Shown here piece by piece: positions 55,858 through 64,000 of a DNA stretch of 64,000 nucleotides. Numbering within the stretch: the stretch's first letter is position 1; each line of letters opens with the position of its first letter. Both the position numbers and the translations under genes were made by a program. Under the pieces are notes generated by a model, which was given only the letters and a program-made list of their open reading frames with translations, searched no databases and had not been told where the DNA came from. Origin of the DNA: Nymphalis io (taxonomy: Eukaryota > Arthropoda > Insecta > Lepidoptera > Nymphalidae); contig NC_065910.1 in NCBI RefSeq assembly GCF_905147045.1, forward strand, positions 8,432,001-8,496,000, written 5' to 3'.

Positions 55858-57499
55858 ACATGATGTTAAAAATAATTTGAAGTTGATTTTTTTTTTATAT
55901 CCTTATGAATACATGAGAGGAACGCTATTATGTCTTTAATATAATGTATATTATTATATTTGTTTCTCTGCACAAAATGTATTTAAATCCTATAGACTAA
56001 TATTGCAGGTTTCCAAGCAAAAAGTCTAGTATTCCTGTAACTGGTATATCTGTACGGGTAGAGTAATTACAGACGATTGCGTAATCCGGTCGACTGTGTT
56101 ATTAATTTTATCAGCTTATTACTTACAAGCTATCAATGTACCGTCAGCATAATAGTTAAGATTATTATTGTTTTTATTTTATTAATAAGAATAGCATATT
56201 TATACAATTGATTTATTTTAGTTTTCAGTTAAATATTGGTATATATATTATGAATTATATTGATTTTACAAATAATCATTTATTTAATCATATAAATATC
56301 AACACTAAAACCATTATAAGGAGTAAACCTAAGAAATGCGAGCTACACAATTATTAATAATAATAATAACAAATAATTAGTTAAATGGCTCCTGTAAATA
56401 ATTAATTGCTATTATAATTATTGTTGTAAGCATAAGTTTAAGACACATTAGGCATCTTATATTTTTTAAATTTAATATTAAAAGCAAGACTTGGCCAAAG
56501 ATAATACGATAAAGATACTGAAAATGATTTAGAATATATAAATTATTAAATAAATTATTCAAATAAGATTTTTTTATTTTAACGAAAAGTTAGGCTGTAA
56601 TTAATATATATTTTGTTAAAATATTTTTATATAAGCAATACGACAATGTTTTTCTTAACATATAACATTGGCTTCCTAATTAATAAAACAAAATAAAAAA
56701 ATGATTTCACTGCTGCCAAATTTACATCTGAAAAATAACATTTTAATTACAAGTTAAGCTTATGAAAACTCGCTACGGAGCTTGCTCGATTTCCATCAAT
56801 AGTAATAATATATAAATAATTATAAAAAAAACTTTTTCTTCCATCAGTACACTGCAAGATCTGTTTGAAATAAATACGGAACCTCGTGGAACCAATCCGA
56901 GATTGAACGAAATAATATAAATGATTTGAAGCCATATTATAATTGCAGTAAAGGTGAATATTGCTTGAATATTTTTTTAACATTTCATAGGTCAATATTA
57001 CGTAAGGAAACTTTGTAACGGTAAATATTGTTTGATAAATCTTACCTACCAATTGAACTACTATATTAAATAAAGAAGTGGAAAGTTTTCGTATTAAATA
57101 TGTTTTTATTTTATTATTTATATATATGCATATATAAATATACATATATAGTATACAATTTCTTCATGATTGATCAGTACACATAATTTTAACTAATATA
57201 AATGAGACGATGAGTTTGTTTGTATGTTATAGTACTAACTCTAACACCTGTCCCACTATAAGACTTGTAATGCAAATGCGCGCTGTGAAAGGATGTTGCA
57301 AAACTTTGGCTTTAAGCGCTTCCCCCTTTACACCCTTAAGGGTCAACTGGTTAACGTCACCCGTTTAAACCGATTGAAGTGTCATTATTTTCCAACGATT
57401 AGTTAAATAACAGAAATAAATATTGTTTATCAATATTTAATACGTACATTGTTGGAGCTTTAATTATCTAAAGAGAGATTATGTTCTGAGCTTGTAATT
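55858..57499. other. Unassigned AT-rich DNA
   Basis: Contains the longest frame outside repeats, 132 codons on the minus strand (56747-57145). It opens in a TATA-rich run and has no motif I recognise. I leave it as possible chance. Confidence 0.4.
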
Positions 57500-57640
57500 A
57501 ATATTTATTTAAGTTTAGCGGGTGATTATATAAGAAATGTTGTCTTCTTCTTTCGAATGTCAAATTAATAATGAGAGAAAGGGAGAAATCAGTCTTTACC
57601 TGAACAGTCACTGAGTAACGTTCATAAGTTAGACCGAAAA
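57500..57640 (-). mobile_element. Family F element, degraded
   Basis: Read on minus: AACGTTACTCAGTGACTG.., CTTTCTCTCATTATTAATTT, GACATTCGAAAGAAGAAGAC and CACCCGCTAAAC. Confidence 0.45.
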
Positions 57641-57734
57641 TGTTCTGTCATAACTTAAAAAAAAGTATGTATATATATACTATAAGAAACATTTTATTTT
57701 TCCACCTTTCTTTTTGTATAACCAATTACTTCCA

Positions 57735-57848
57735 TTCATCATCAGCCCATATTAGTCTAGTGCTACACATAGGCCTCGCCCATGCCATGGGAGAGACCAC
57801 TGAGTTCAATCTTTTCCTCCAATCGCTGCCCGTTGCTTTAAACTCGAT
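57735..57848 (-). repeat. RTE-like LINE 3' remnant
   Basis: CATCATCAGCCCATATTAGT, CATAGGCCTCGCCCATG and CCAATCGCTGCCCGTTGC are blocks I know from lepidopteran RTE-type repeats. Confidence 0.45.
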
Positions 57849-58583
57849 AATTAAAATTAAAACATGTAATATTTAATATTGCAATGATTACATAAAATCG
57901 AGCACCTGTGCCATTGGAATTCAATTAAAAAAACAGAGTTCATTGCCTCTTTATAAATTATACACATTTTTTTTATAAGCTGTCAATATTTGACAGGTGG
58001 TGATCCACCTTGACATAAATCTTACACTAGTAATAGTTTTTTGTATTAATCTGTATCATATTATAAAAAAAACACTAAATGTCAGTCTGTGTATAAAAAT
58101 TACATGCATCGGATTTTTAGGTGTAGAGTAACGTAATGATAGTTTTAACAAACTTTTATTTAACTTGCAATGTTTGTTTGTTCGTTCATTCATTCGTTCT
58201 TTTGTTCATTCGTTCGTTGCCGTCATACAATGATATTGGCAAAATGTTGTGAATCTTTACAAATACTTGCCATAACCAAAAAAATAATATTACTTTTTAA
58301 TAACTTTTTTTAGCTTAAATAAGAAGTGTATAGTCGATATGGTTGGTTATAAAAAATGATATAATTATATTGAAAATAAAATGAAAATTATATTGAATGT
58401 TACCAAACATGTTCTTTATGTATAGAGATACTTAATCTTGTTTTTTATTTAATACAGATTAGGAATTAAAATAAATTAATACGTTACTTGTTAATTCTTT
58501 CTAATACGATAAATAAATAGTTTTTATAGTTATTATATCAAGTGTGTAAATTTGAATTTAAAGTTTTTAAATAAATTATATTA
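57849..58583. other. Unassigned AT-rich DNA
   Basis: A degenerate (GTTC/ATTC)n stretch at 58165-58218. Nothing else recognised. Confidence 0.5.
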
Positions 58584-58846
58584 AATAATAATAAATAATA
58601 TCTTGGGACATTATTCACACACGGCCATCTGATCCCAAATTAAGCAGAGTTTGTACTATGGAAACCAAACAACTGATATACTACATATACTACTTTTTTT
58701 CGTAAATACATACTTATATAGATTACTCCTAGACTCAGGATGAACAGACATGTTCATGCACACAAATATCTATCCTGGGTGGGAATCGAATCCACAACCT
58801 TCGGCGTGAAAGGCAAGTATCTACCAACCACGCCAACCGGCTCGTC
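58584..58846 (-). mobile_element. Family C SINE, full length
   Basis: AATAATATCTTGGGACATTA to CCACGCCAACCGGCTCGTC. The B box reads GGAATCGAATCC on + (a one-base change). Confidence 0.9.
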
Positions 58847-58907
58847 GCATCAAATGCGTGCGCACGATTAACTTCCTTCCACAATCAACATATTTAAATA
58901 TTAAATA

Positions 58908-59075
58908 TCGTGAGGAAACCTGCATGTGTCTAATTTCATTGAAATTCTGCCACATGTGTATTCTACCAACCCGCATTGGAGCAGCGTGGTGGAATAAGCT
59001 CCAAATCTTCTCCTCAAAAGGGAGAGGAGGCCTTAGCCTAGCAGTGGGACATTAACAGGCTGTTACTGTACTGTA
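58908..59075 (+). mobile_element. Family B SINE, 5'-truncated
   Basis: It starts ATCGTGAGGAAACCTGCATG, without the tRNA head, and ends GGCTGTTACTGTACTGTACT. I see no convincing TSD. Confidence 0.87.
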
Positions 59076-59182
59076 CTGTATCAAACTTACTATTAAAATT
59101 GTTAAATAATAAATTTAAAACTTTTGTTTAAAAAAACGTGAATAAATAAGGCATAATATTACACAACATAATATTATATAAT

Positions 59183-59518
59183 TATACAAGTGATAAAGCC
59201 GAGATGGCCCAGTGGTAAGAACATGTGAATCTTAACCGATGATCGTGGGTTCAAACCCGGGCAAGCACCACTGAATTTTCATGTGCTTAATTTGTGATTA
59301 TAATTCATCTCGTGCTTTACGGTGAAGGAAAACATCGTGAGGAAACCTGCATGTGTCTAATTTCACTGAAATTCTGCCACATGTGTATTCCACCAACCCG
59401 CATTGGAGCAGCGTGGTGGAATAAGCTCCAAACCTTCTCCTCAAAAAGAGGAGAGGAGGCCTTTAGCCCAGCAGTGGGACATTCACAGGCTGTTACGGTT
59501 ACGGTATACAGGTGATAA
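59183..59518 (+). mobile_element. Young full-length family B SINE, 14-bp TSD
   Basis: TATACA(A/G)GTGATAA at 59183-59196 and 59505-59518 flanks 59197-59504. The copy is the near-twin of 18489-18803 and has the same (ACGGT)n tail type. Its right TSD touches the 5' edge of the next A element. Confidence 0.94.
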
Positions 59519-59521
59519 TTT

Positions 59522-59745
59522 GCTTGGTGGATGAGCTTTGTGCAAGCCCGTCTGGGTAGGTACCACCCTTTCATCTCATATTCTACCGCCAAGCAACAAT
59601 ACTTGGTATTGTTGTGTAACTAAAGGCACAAGGACATAAATTTTAGGTCCCAAAGTTAGTGGCGCATTGGTTATGTGAAGAATTTTTAAAACTTCTAGCG
59701 GCACCAATGTCCATAGTGGTAGTGACCGCTTACTAGGCGGCTCAT
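59522..59745 (+). mobile_element. Family A copy that founded the 238-bp array
   Basis: GCTTGGTGGATGAGCTTTGT, CCCGTCTGGGTAGGTACCAC, GGCACAAGGACATAAA. From 59641 the A 3' half (AGGTCCCAAAGTTAGTGGCG, CATTGGTTATGTG, ACCAATGTCCATAG, GTGACCGCTTACTAGGCGGC) is also the first part of array unit 1. Confidence 0.88.
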
Positions 59746-60830
59746 TTGTCCGTCTTTATTGGTCGAAAGCAGTTGATAATCGCCATGGCTATCATATGTG
59801 TATTCTATATTTGAATTACGCCTGCTCCCAGGTAGAACTAAAATGTTTTCATTTGTAAGCCAAATGTCTTAATATAAATTTTAGGTCCCAAAGTTAGTGG
59901 CGCATTGGTTATGTGAAGAATTTTTAAAACTTCTAGCGGCACCAATGTCCATAGTGGTAGTGACCGCTTACTAGGTGGCTCATTTGTCCGTCTTTATTGG
60001 TCGAAAGCAGTTGATAATCGCCATTGCTATCATATGTTTATTCTATATTTGAATTACGCCTGCTCTCAGGTAGAACTAAAATGTTTTCATTTGTAAGCCA
60101 AATGTCTTAATATAAATTTTAGGTCCCAAAGTTAGTGGCGCATTGGTTATGTGAAGAATTTTTAAAACTTCTAGCGGCACCAATGTCCATAGTGGTAGTG
60201 ACCGCTTACTAGGTGGCTCATTTGTCCGTCTTTATTGGTCGAAAGCAGTTGATAATCGCCATTGCTATCATATGTTTATTCTATATTTGAATTACGCCTG
60301 CTCTCAGGTAGAACTAAAATGTTTTCATTTGTAAGCCAAATGTCTTAATATAAATTTTAGGTCCCAAAGTTAGTGGCGCATTGGTTATGTGAAGAATTTT
60401 TAAAACTTCTAGCGGCACCAATGTCCATAGTGGTAGTGACCGCTTACTAGGTGGCTCATTTGTCCGTCTTTATTGGTCGAAAGCAGTTGATAATCGCCAT
60501 TGCTATCATATGTTTATTCTATATTTGAATTACGCCTGCTCTCAGGTAGAACTAAAATGTTTTCATTTGTAAGCCAAATGTCTTAATATAAATTTTAGGT
60601 CCCAAAGTTAGTGGCGCATTGGTTATGTGAAGAATTTTTAAAACTTCTAGCGGCACCAATGTCCATAGTGGTAGTGACCGCTTACTAGGCGGCTCATTTG
60701 TCCGTCTTTATTGGTCGAAAGCAGTTGATAATCGCCATGGCTATCTTATGTGTATTCTATATTTGAATTACGCCTGCTTCCAGGTAGAACTAAAATGTTT
60801 TCATTTGTAAGCCAAATGTCTTAATATAAA
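59641..60830 (+). repeat. SINE-derived tandem array: five complete 238-bp units
   Basis: Units start at 59641, 59879, 60117, 60355 and 60593, and the last ends at 60830, so every period is exactly 238 bp. About the first 105 bp of each unit are the diverged 3' half of family A. The remaining ~133 bp (from TTTATTGGTCGAAAGCAGTT to GCCAAATGTCTTAATATAAA) have no match elsewhere in the window. Units 2, 3 and 4 appear identical. Units 1 and 5 share different bases at three sites (CTAGGCGG, CCATGGC, ATGTGTATTC) where 2-4 read CTAGGTGG, CCATTGC, ATGTTTATTC. No open reading frame or tRNA box is repeated. Confidence 0.98.
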
Positions 60831-61150
60831 GTTTTGATTCTTAAGCGGCGGTAGTGCCATCAGAGATTGGTATTGTCATGGAGACCGGTGGTTATACAAG
60901 GCTAGACTTTATCGAAACTGAAATATGTGTATTAACAATATTTTTTCGGAATATTATTTTATACTAGTTTTCTTTTATTATAGCAATAAATGGATCAAAT
61001 GTTATTTATATTTCTTATGTTACGTTATATAGAATGGTGAATAAATCAACCTTTACTTTCTTAACAAAATGGATTCGTACAGTTTGCAACGAAAGTTTAA
61101 AAAACAATAATTTTATGTAACTTGCCATTTACTTTGTTTTATATATATAG
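60831..61150. other. Unassigned DNA right of the array
   Basis: It begins GTTTTGATTCTTAAGCGGCG, with no further unit copy. AT-rich after 60930. Confidence 0.5.
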
Positions 61151-61412
61151 GTATGAGTCGAGATGGTTTTGTGGTTAAAACATATAAATCAATGACCAAA
61201 GATATCAGATTCAATTCCAGCCAAATACGTAATAAGTTTTCATGAGTTTTCGTGTTCGGCGGTGAAAAGATAGATCGGTGAAGCCTGCATGTCTCCAATT
61301 AAATCTGACATATTAGTCTCCACCATCTCGCATTGGAGCTGAATGGAGGAATTACCTCCTAACCTCCTCGACTTAATCTCAACAGTGGAATGTATACAGG
61401 CTGTTACGTAGA
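61151..61412 (+). mobile_element. Old B-related SINE, full length
   Basis: GAGTCGAGATGGTTTTGTGG, GATTCAATTCCAGCC, GTGTTCGGCGGTGAAAAG, CGCATTGGAGCTGAATGG and ATACAGGCTGTTACGT in B order. The substitutions mark an older subfamily. Confidence 0.75.
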
Positions 61413-61834
61413 AAGTTCACTTCAAAAACGTTTTTCATGAAAAAAAAAACAAACTACATTTTTCATTCATCAGTTTTATTTTCATTAATGAAGTTTAATT
61501 TCAAAAATAAGTTACAGTAATTAAAACGGTACAAACGATTAATAAGACTATTACCAGAACTTGTGTTACAGTCTGTAAGCATAATTTAGACTTTCACCGT
61601 AATTCCACGCCCTTTCTACTAAAAGACAATGGTGCGTAATTGTTACACGGATAAATGCCATGTTACGGACGTAGCGTGAAATCGGTTGTTTTTTATTCTG
61701 TCTAATCTGTCTTATCACATATTTGTTGAATGGGTAGAAAATATCACCCGTAACATATAAGAATATGTAAAAAATAGATTACTAATATTAAGATGATTGT
61801 TGAAGAGTAAATCACTTGATAATCGTTTTATGTA
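61413..61834. other. Unassigned AT-rich DNA
   Basis: Possibly the worn body of the Helitron whose end follows. No start motif seen. Confidence 0.4.
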
Positions 61835-61877
61835 CGCCGTTTTTATACCCGTGCGAAGCCGGAACGGGTGGCTAGTA
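61835..61877 (+). mobile_element. Helitron-like 3' terminus
   Basis: TTTATACCCGTGCGAAGCCG, then GAACGGGTGGCTAG, then T. The short GC-rich run before a CTAG end is typical of Helitron 3' ends. Confidence 0.7.
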
Positions 61878-61918
61878 GAATATACTTATATTACATTTAC
61901 AAATAATAAACTTATATA

Positions 61919-62190
61919 TTGGTGGTAGGGCTTAGTGCAAACTCGTCTGGGTAGGTACCATCCACTCATCAAATATTCTACCGCAAAACAGCAATACTTG
62001 GTATTGTTGTGTTCCGGTTTAAAGGGTGAGTGGCCCGGTGTAGTTACAGGCACTAGTGTCATAAAATTACTTCCCAAGGTTTTTGACGCGTTGGCCATGT
62101 AAGCGATGGTTAACATTTCTTACAATGCCAATATCTATGGACGTTGGTGACCATTTACCATCATGGGCCAACCATATGCTCGTCCGCCTA
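61919..62190 (+). mobile_element. Family A retroposon, full length
   Basis: TTGGTGGTAGGGCTTAGTGC to CTCGTCCGCCTATC. The family's CTTACCATCAGGTGGCCC reads TTTACCATCATGGGCCAACC. Confidence 0.88.
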
Positions 62191-62577
62191 TCAAATATAG
62201 ATTTACTCGATATACCGAAATTGTTATACATCCCCAACGGTTATATAGATTGTGTTGTAAAAATGTTTGCATTTATTTATCATTCACGCCTCCATTCATC
62301 GCTAATATCGCAACATCTTGACGATGCATTGTATTAATTTTGAAATGAATTATACATTGGAGTATTATCGTAACCTTTATAATATATATTACAGTTAAAA
62401 ATATATTTTCGTTAATCAAAATATGAACCAATTTTCGAGGGCCTGCTAGTTAATTAATTTACTAGCTAGCTTGTATACTTAGACTATAGACGTCTAGTTA
62501 GACGAGCAATGAGTACTTTCTATTTCTCTTACTCTCATAATTTGACTCAACTCCCATTTTCGAACTTCAAGCTGTTC
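62191..62577. other. Unassigned AT-rich DNA
   Basis: Nothing recognised. Confidence 0.5.
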
Positions 62578-62770
62578 TTGAATAAAGTCAAAATTAAAGT
62601 CAAAAATCTTTATTAAATATAGAAGCGTTACTTACTTATTGATTGTCATAAACCTACCACCGGTTCGGAAATAAACACCACAGACCTGAGAAGAACCGGC
62701 GAAAGAAACTCAGCGCGATAGTTTTCATCCTTTACAATTTAGGTCATATACAACAGTATCATTGTAATTT
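62578..62770 (+). repeat. 'ACCACCGGTTCGGAA' lepidopteran repeat, longer copy
   Basis: AAAGTCAAAATTAAAGTCAA, TCTTTATTAAATATAG, CCTACCACCGGTTCGGAAAT, GAGAAGAACCGGCGAAAGAA, ACTCAGCGCG. The same order as at 25720-25850. Confidence 0.68.
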
Positions 62771-62820
62771 TTTTTATTTAAAATGGCCTGGAGGCGATCG
62801 TTTTATTCCCAGAAAAAATC

Positions 62821-62890
62821 GACGAGCTGGTTGGCGTAGTTGGTAGATACTTACCTTTCACGTCGAAGGTTGTGGGTTCGATATTTCTTC
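62821..62890 (+). mobile_element. Family C SINE, tRNA-like head only
   Basis: GACGAGCTGGTTGGCGTAGT to GGTTGTGGGTTCGAT, then unrelated sequence. A head without a body is the opposite of 5' truncation and implies a later deletion or an independent break. Confidence 0.85.
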
Positions 62891-63737
62891 CTCTACAGAC
62901 TTGAGCGTTCTTGTCTTGGGTTACATTTTACTTTCATTATTGCCTTGTTTCTGTTTTTTCACAAACCATCACATTATTTACATCAGTGATATATACAATT
63001 AAATACTAAATAAAAGTGTATATCATCCATGAACTGATAAAAGAATAACAGTAGATTTTAACGCAATTTTATTGTTGTAAAATGTTATATTTACCTTCTC
63101 AGCAGTAATTATACCATCAAACAATAATCATATTGTTGCAGTTTGAACGGTAAGTAAGCCAGTGTTATTACAAGCATAGATAAGTCTTTAAGAATAAGGC
63201 CAGCAAACATCGGGATTTATCCATCCATTAATATCACATTACGTCATTCAAGTATCAAGTCTATCAAATGTCGCTATGATTAAACTGAAATTTGCTTACA
63301 ATAGCCAGTTGCTTTCGATATAAATAATTCATTAATACTTATTACAACATAATGCTTCGACAATTTGTAAGCCTTTATATGAAGGCGCTTTGAAAGTTTA
63401 TGTGTGATTTTTTGTTATAGTACTCTCCGGTGTTCCTTCAGCGCTACAATATGTACTTTTTAAAGCAATGCTTAAGAAGAGCTTGGTTGTGTCCCTGATA
63501 TTGATGGATAGCGTTTATCATCATGCGAAATTTTGCCTCGAAAAGGCAATAAAAAAGAGATCGTTCTCAGAAAAAGAAATGGATTAATGTCGATCATCTA
63601 TTGTATAAGTGAATGAATTACTCATTCTAGATTGTTCTATAAAATCGAATGCTACAGATAATCGGTACTAATGACTTTGATATTTTGTCATATCATAGTT
63701 TTTATACTTTTCACTTTTACAAGTTCGTATCACAGGT
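62891..63737. other. Mostly unassigned; old A fragment at 63099-63185
   Basis: 63099-63185 (CAGCAGTAATTATACCATCA, GTTTGAACGGTAAGTAAGCC, AGTGTTATTACAAGCA) is a worn A middle. 63425-63520 has loosely LINE-like words in one frame that I cannot support. Confidence 0.45.
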
Positions 63738-64000
63738 CTGGTGGTAGAATTTGTGCAAGCTCGTCTAGGTAGGTACCAACCACTCATCAGATATTCTACC
63801 GCAAAACAGGTTTGAAGGGTGAGTGAGCCAGTGTAAGTAATTACAGGCCCAAGGGACATAACATCTTAGTTCCCAAGGTTGGTGGCGCATTGGTGATGTA
63901 AGCGATGGTTAACATTTCTTCCAATGCCAATGTCTATGGGCGATGGTGACCACATACCATCTGGTGGCTCAAATGTTCGCCGCCTTCCTATTTAATTTCA
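63738..64000 (+). mobile_element. Family A retroposon, running to the window end
   Basis: CTGGTGGTAGAATTTGTGCA to CGCCGCCTTCCTATTTAATT. The GTACTTGGTATTGTTGTGTT block is deleted. Whether a poly(A) tail follows lies outside the window. Confidence 0.9.

Noticed and set aside
56747..57145. 132-codon minus-strand frame
   Set aside because: Starts in a TATA run, has no family motif and lies in AT-rich DNA; chance not excluded.
59641..60830. CRISPR array
   Set aside because: Units are 238 bp, contiguous, without spacers, and in an insect genome.

Overview
The window looks like nuclear, non-coding DNA from a moth or butterfly (Lepidoptera). It is strongly AT-rich, has no operon-like gene packing, and is crowded with short retroposons and Helitron-like remnants of types I recognise from lepidopteran genomes. 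These include 'CCCGTGCGAAGC...CTAG' Helitron ends, 'TATTATAAATGCGAAAGT' Helitron starts and the 'ACCACCGGTTCGGAA' repeat. A nymphalid butterfly is my best guess, but family-level assignment is weak. I see no intact protein-coding gene and no functional tRNA, rRNA or CRISPR array.

I define three main retroposon families. Family A is about 290 bp. It begins CTGGTGGTAG, ends TTCCTATTCTATA plus poly(A), and has no recognisable tRNA head. Family B is about 300-315 bp, with a tRNA-like head (AGCCGAGATGGCC..., B box GGTTCAAACCC) and a tail of short repeats after GGCTGTTAC. Family C is about 270-285 bp, with a tRNA-like head (GACGAGCCGGTTGGCG..., B box GGTTCGATTCC) and an (ATT)n tail. Several copies have clear target-site duplications (TSDs), which supports retroposition. 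There are single copies of other tRNA-type SINEs (D, E), a small inverted-repeat family (F), Helitron-like pieces, a 5'-truncated Jockey-type LINE end (9593-10044), an RTE-type LINE end (26728-27004) and a possible LINE fragment (15421-15649).

Layout: 0-9 kb has scattered A, B and C copies and a diverged local duplicate pair. 9.6-10 kb holds the Jockey-type tail. 11-18 kb has A copies, Helitron ends and a LINE-in-A nest. 18-31 kb is a dense A/B/C cluster with the RTE fragment and nested SINEs. 31-37 kb has A/B copies, an A copy lying between the two ends of a Helitron, a GT microsatellite and a perfect hairpin. 37-41 kb has a decayed exon-like segment, a second diverged duplicate pair and a long GTAT microsatellite. 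41-56 kb has Helitron remnants, A-in-A and B-in-A nests, an X-box-like site and two weak coding-like patches. 58-61 kb holds the most unusual object: a perfect-period tandem array of five 238-bp units (59641-60830). Its unit combines the 3' half of a family A retroposon with the adjacent flank, giving a small satellite born from a SINE.

There are no genes here whose products could be said to work together. The biology on show is retroposon activity, nested insertion and conversion of a dispersed repeat into a tandem one.
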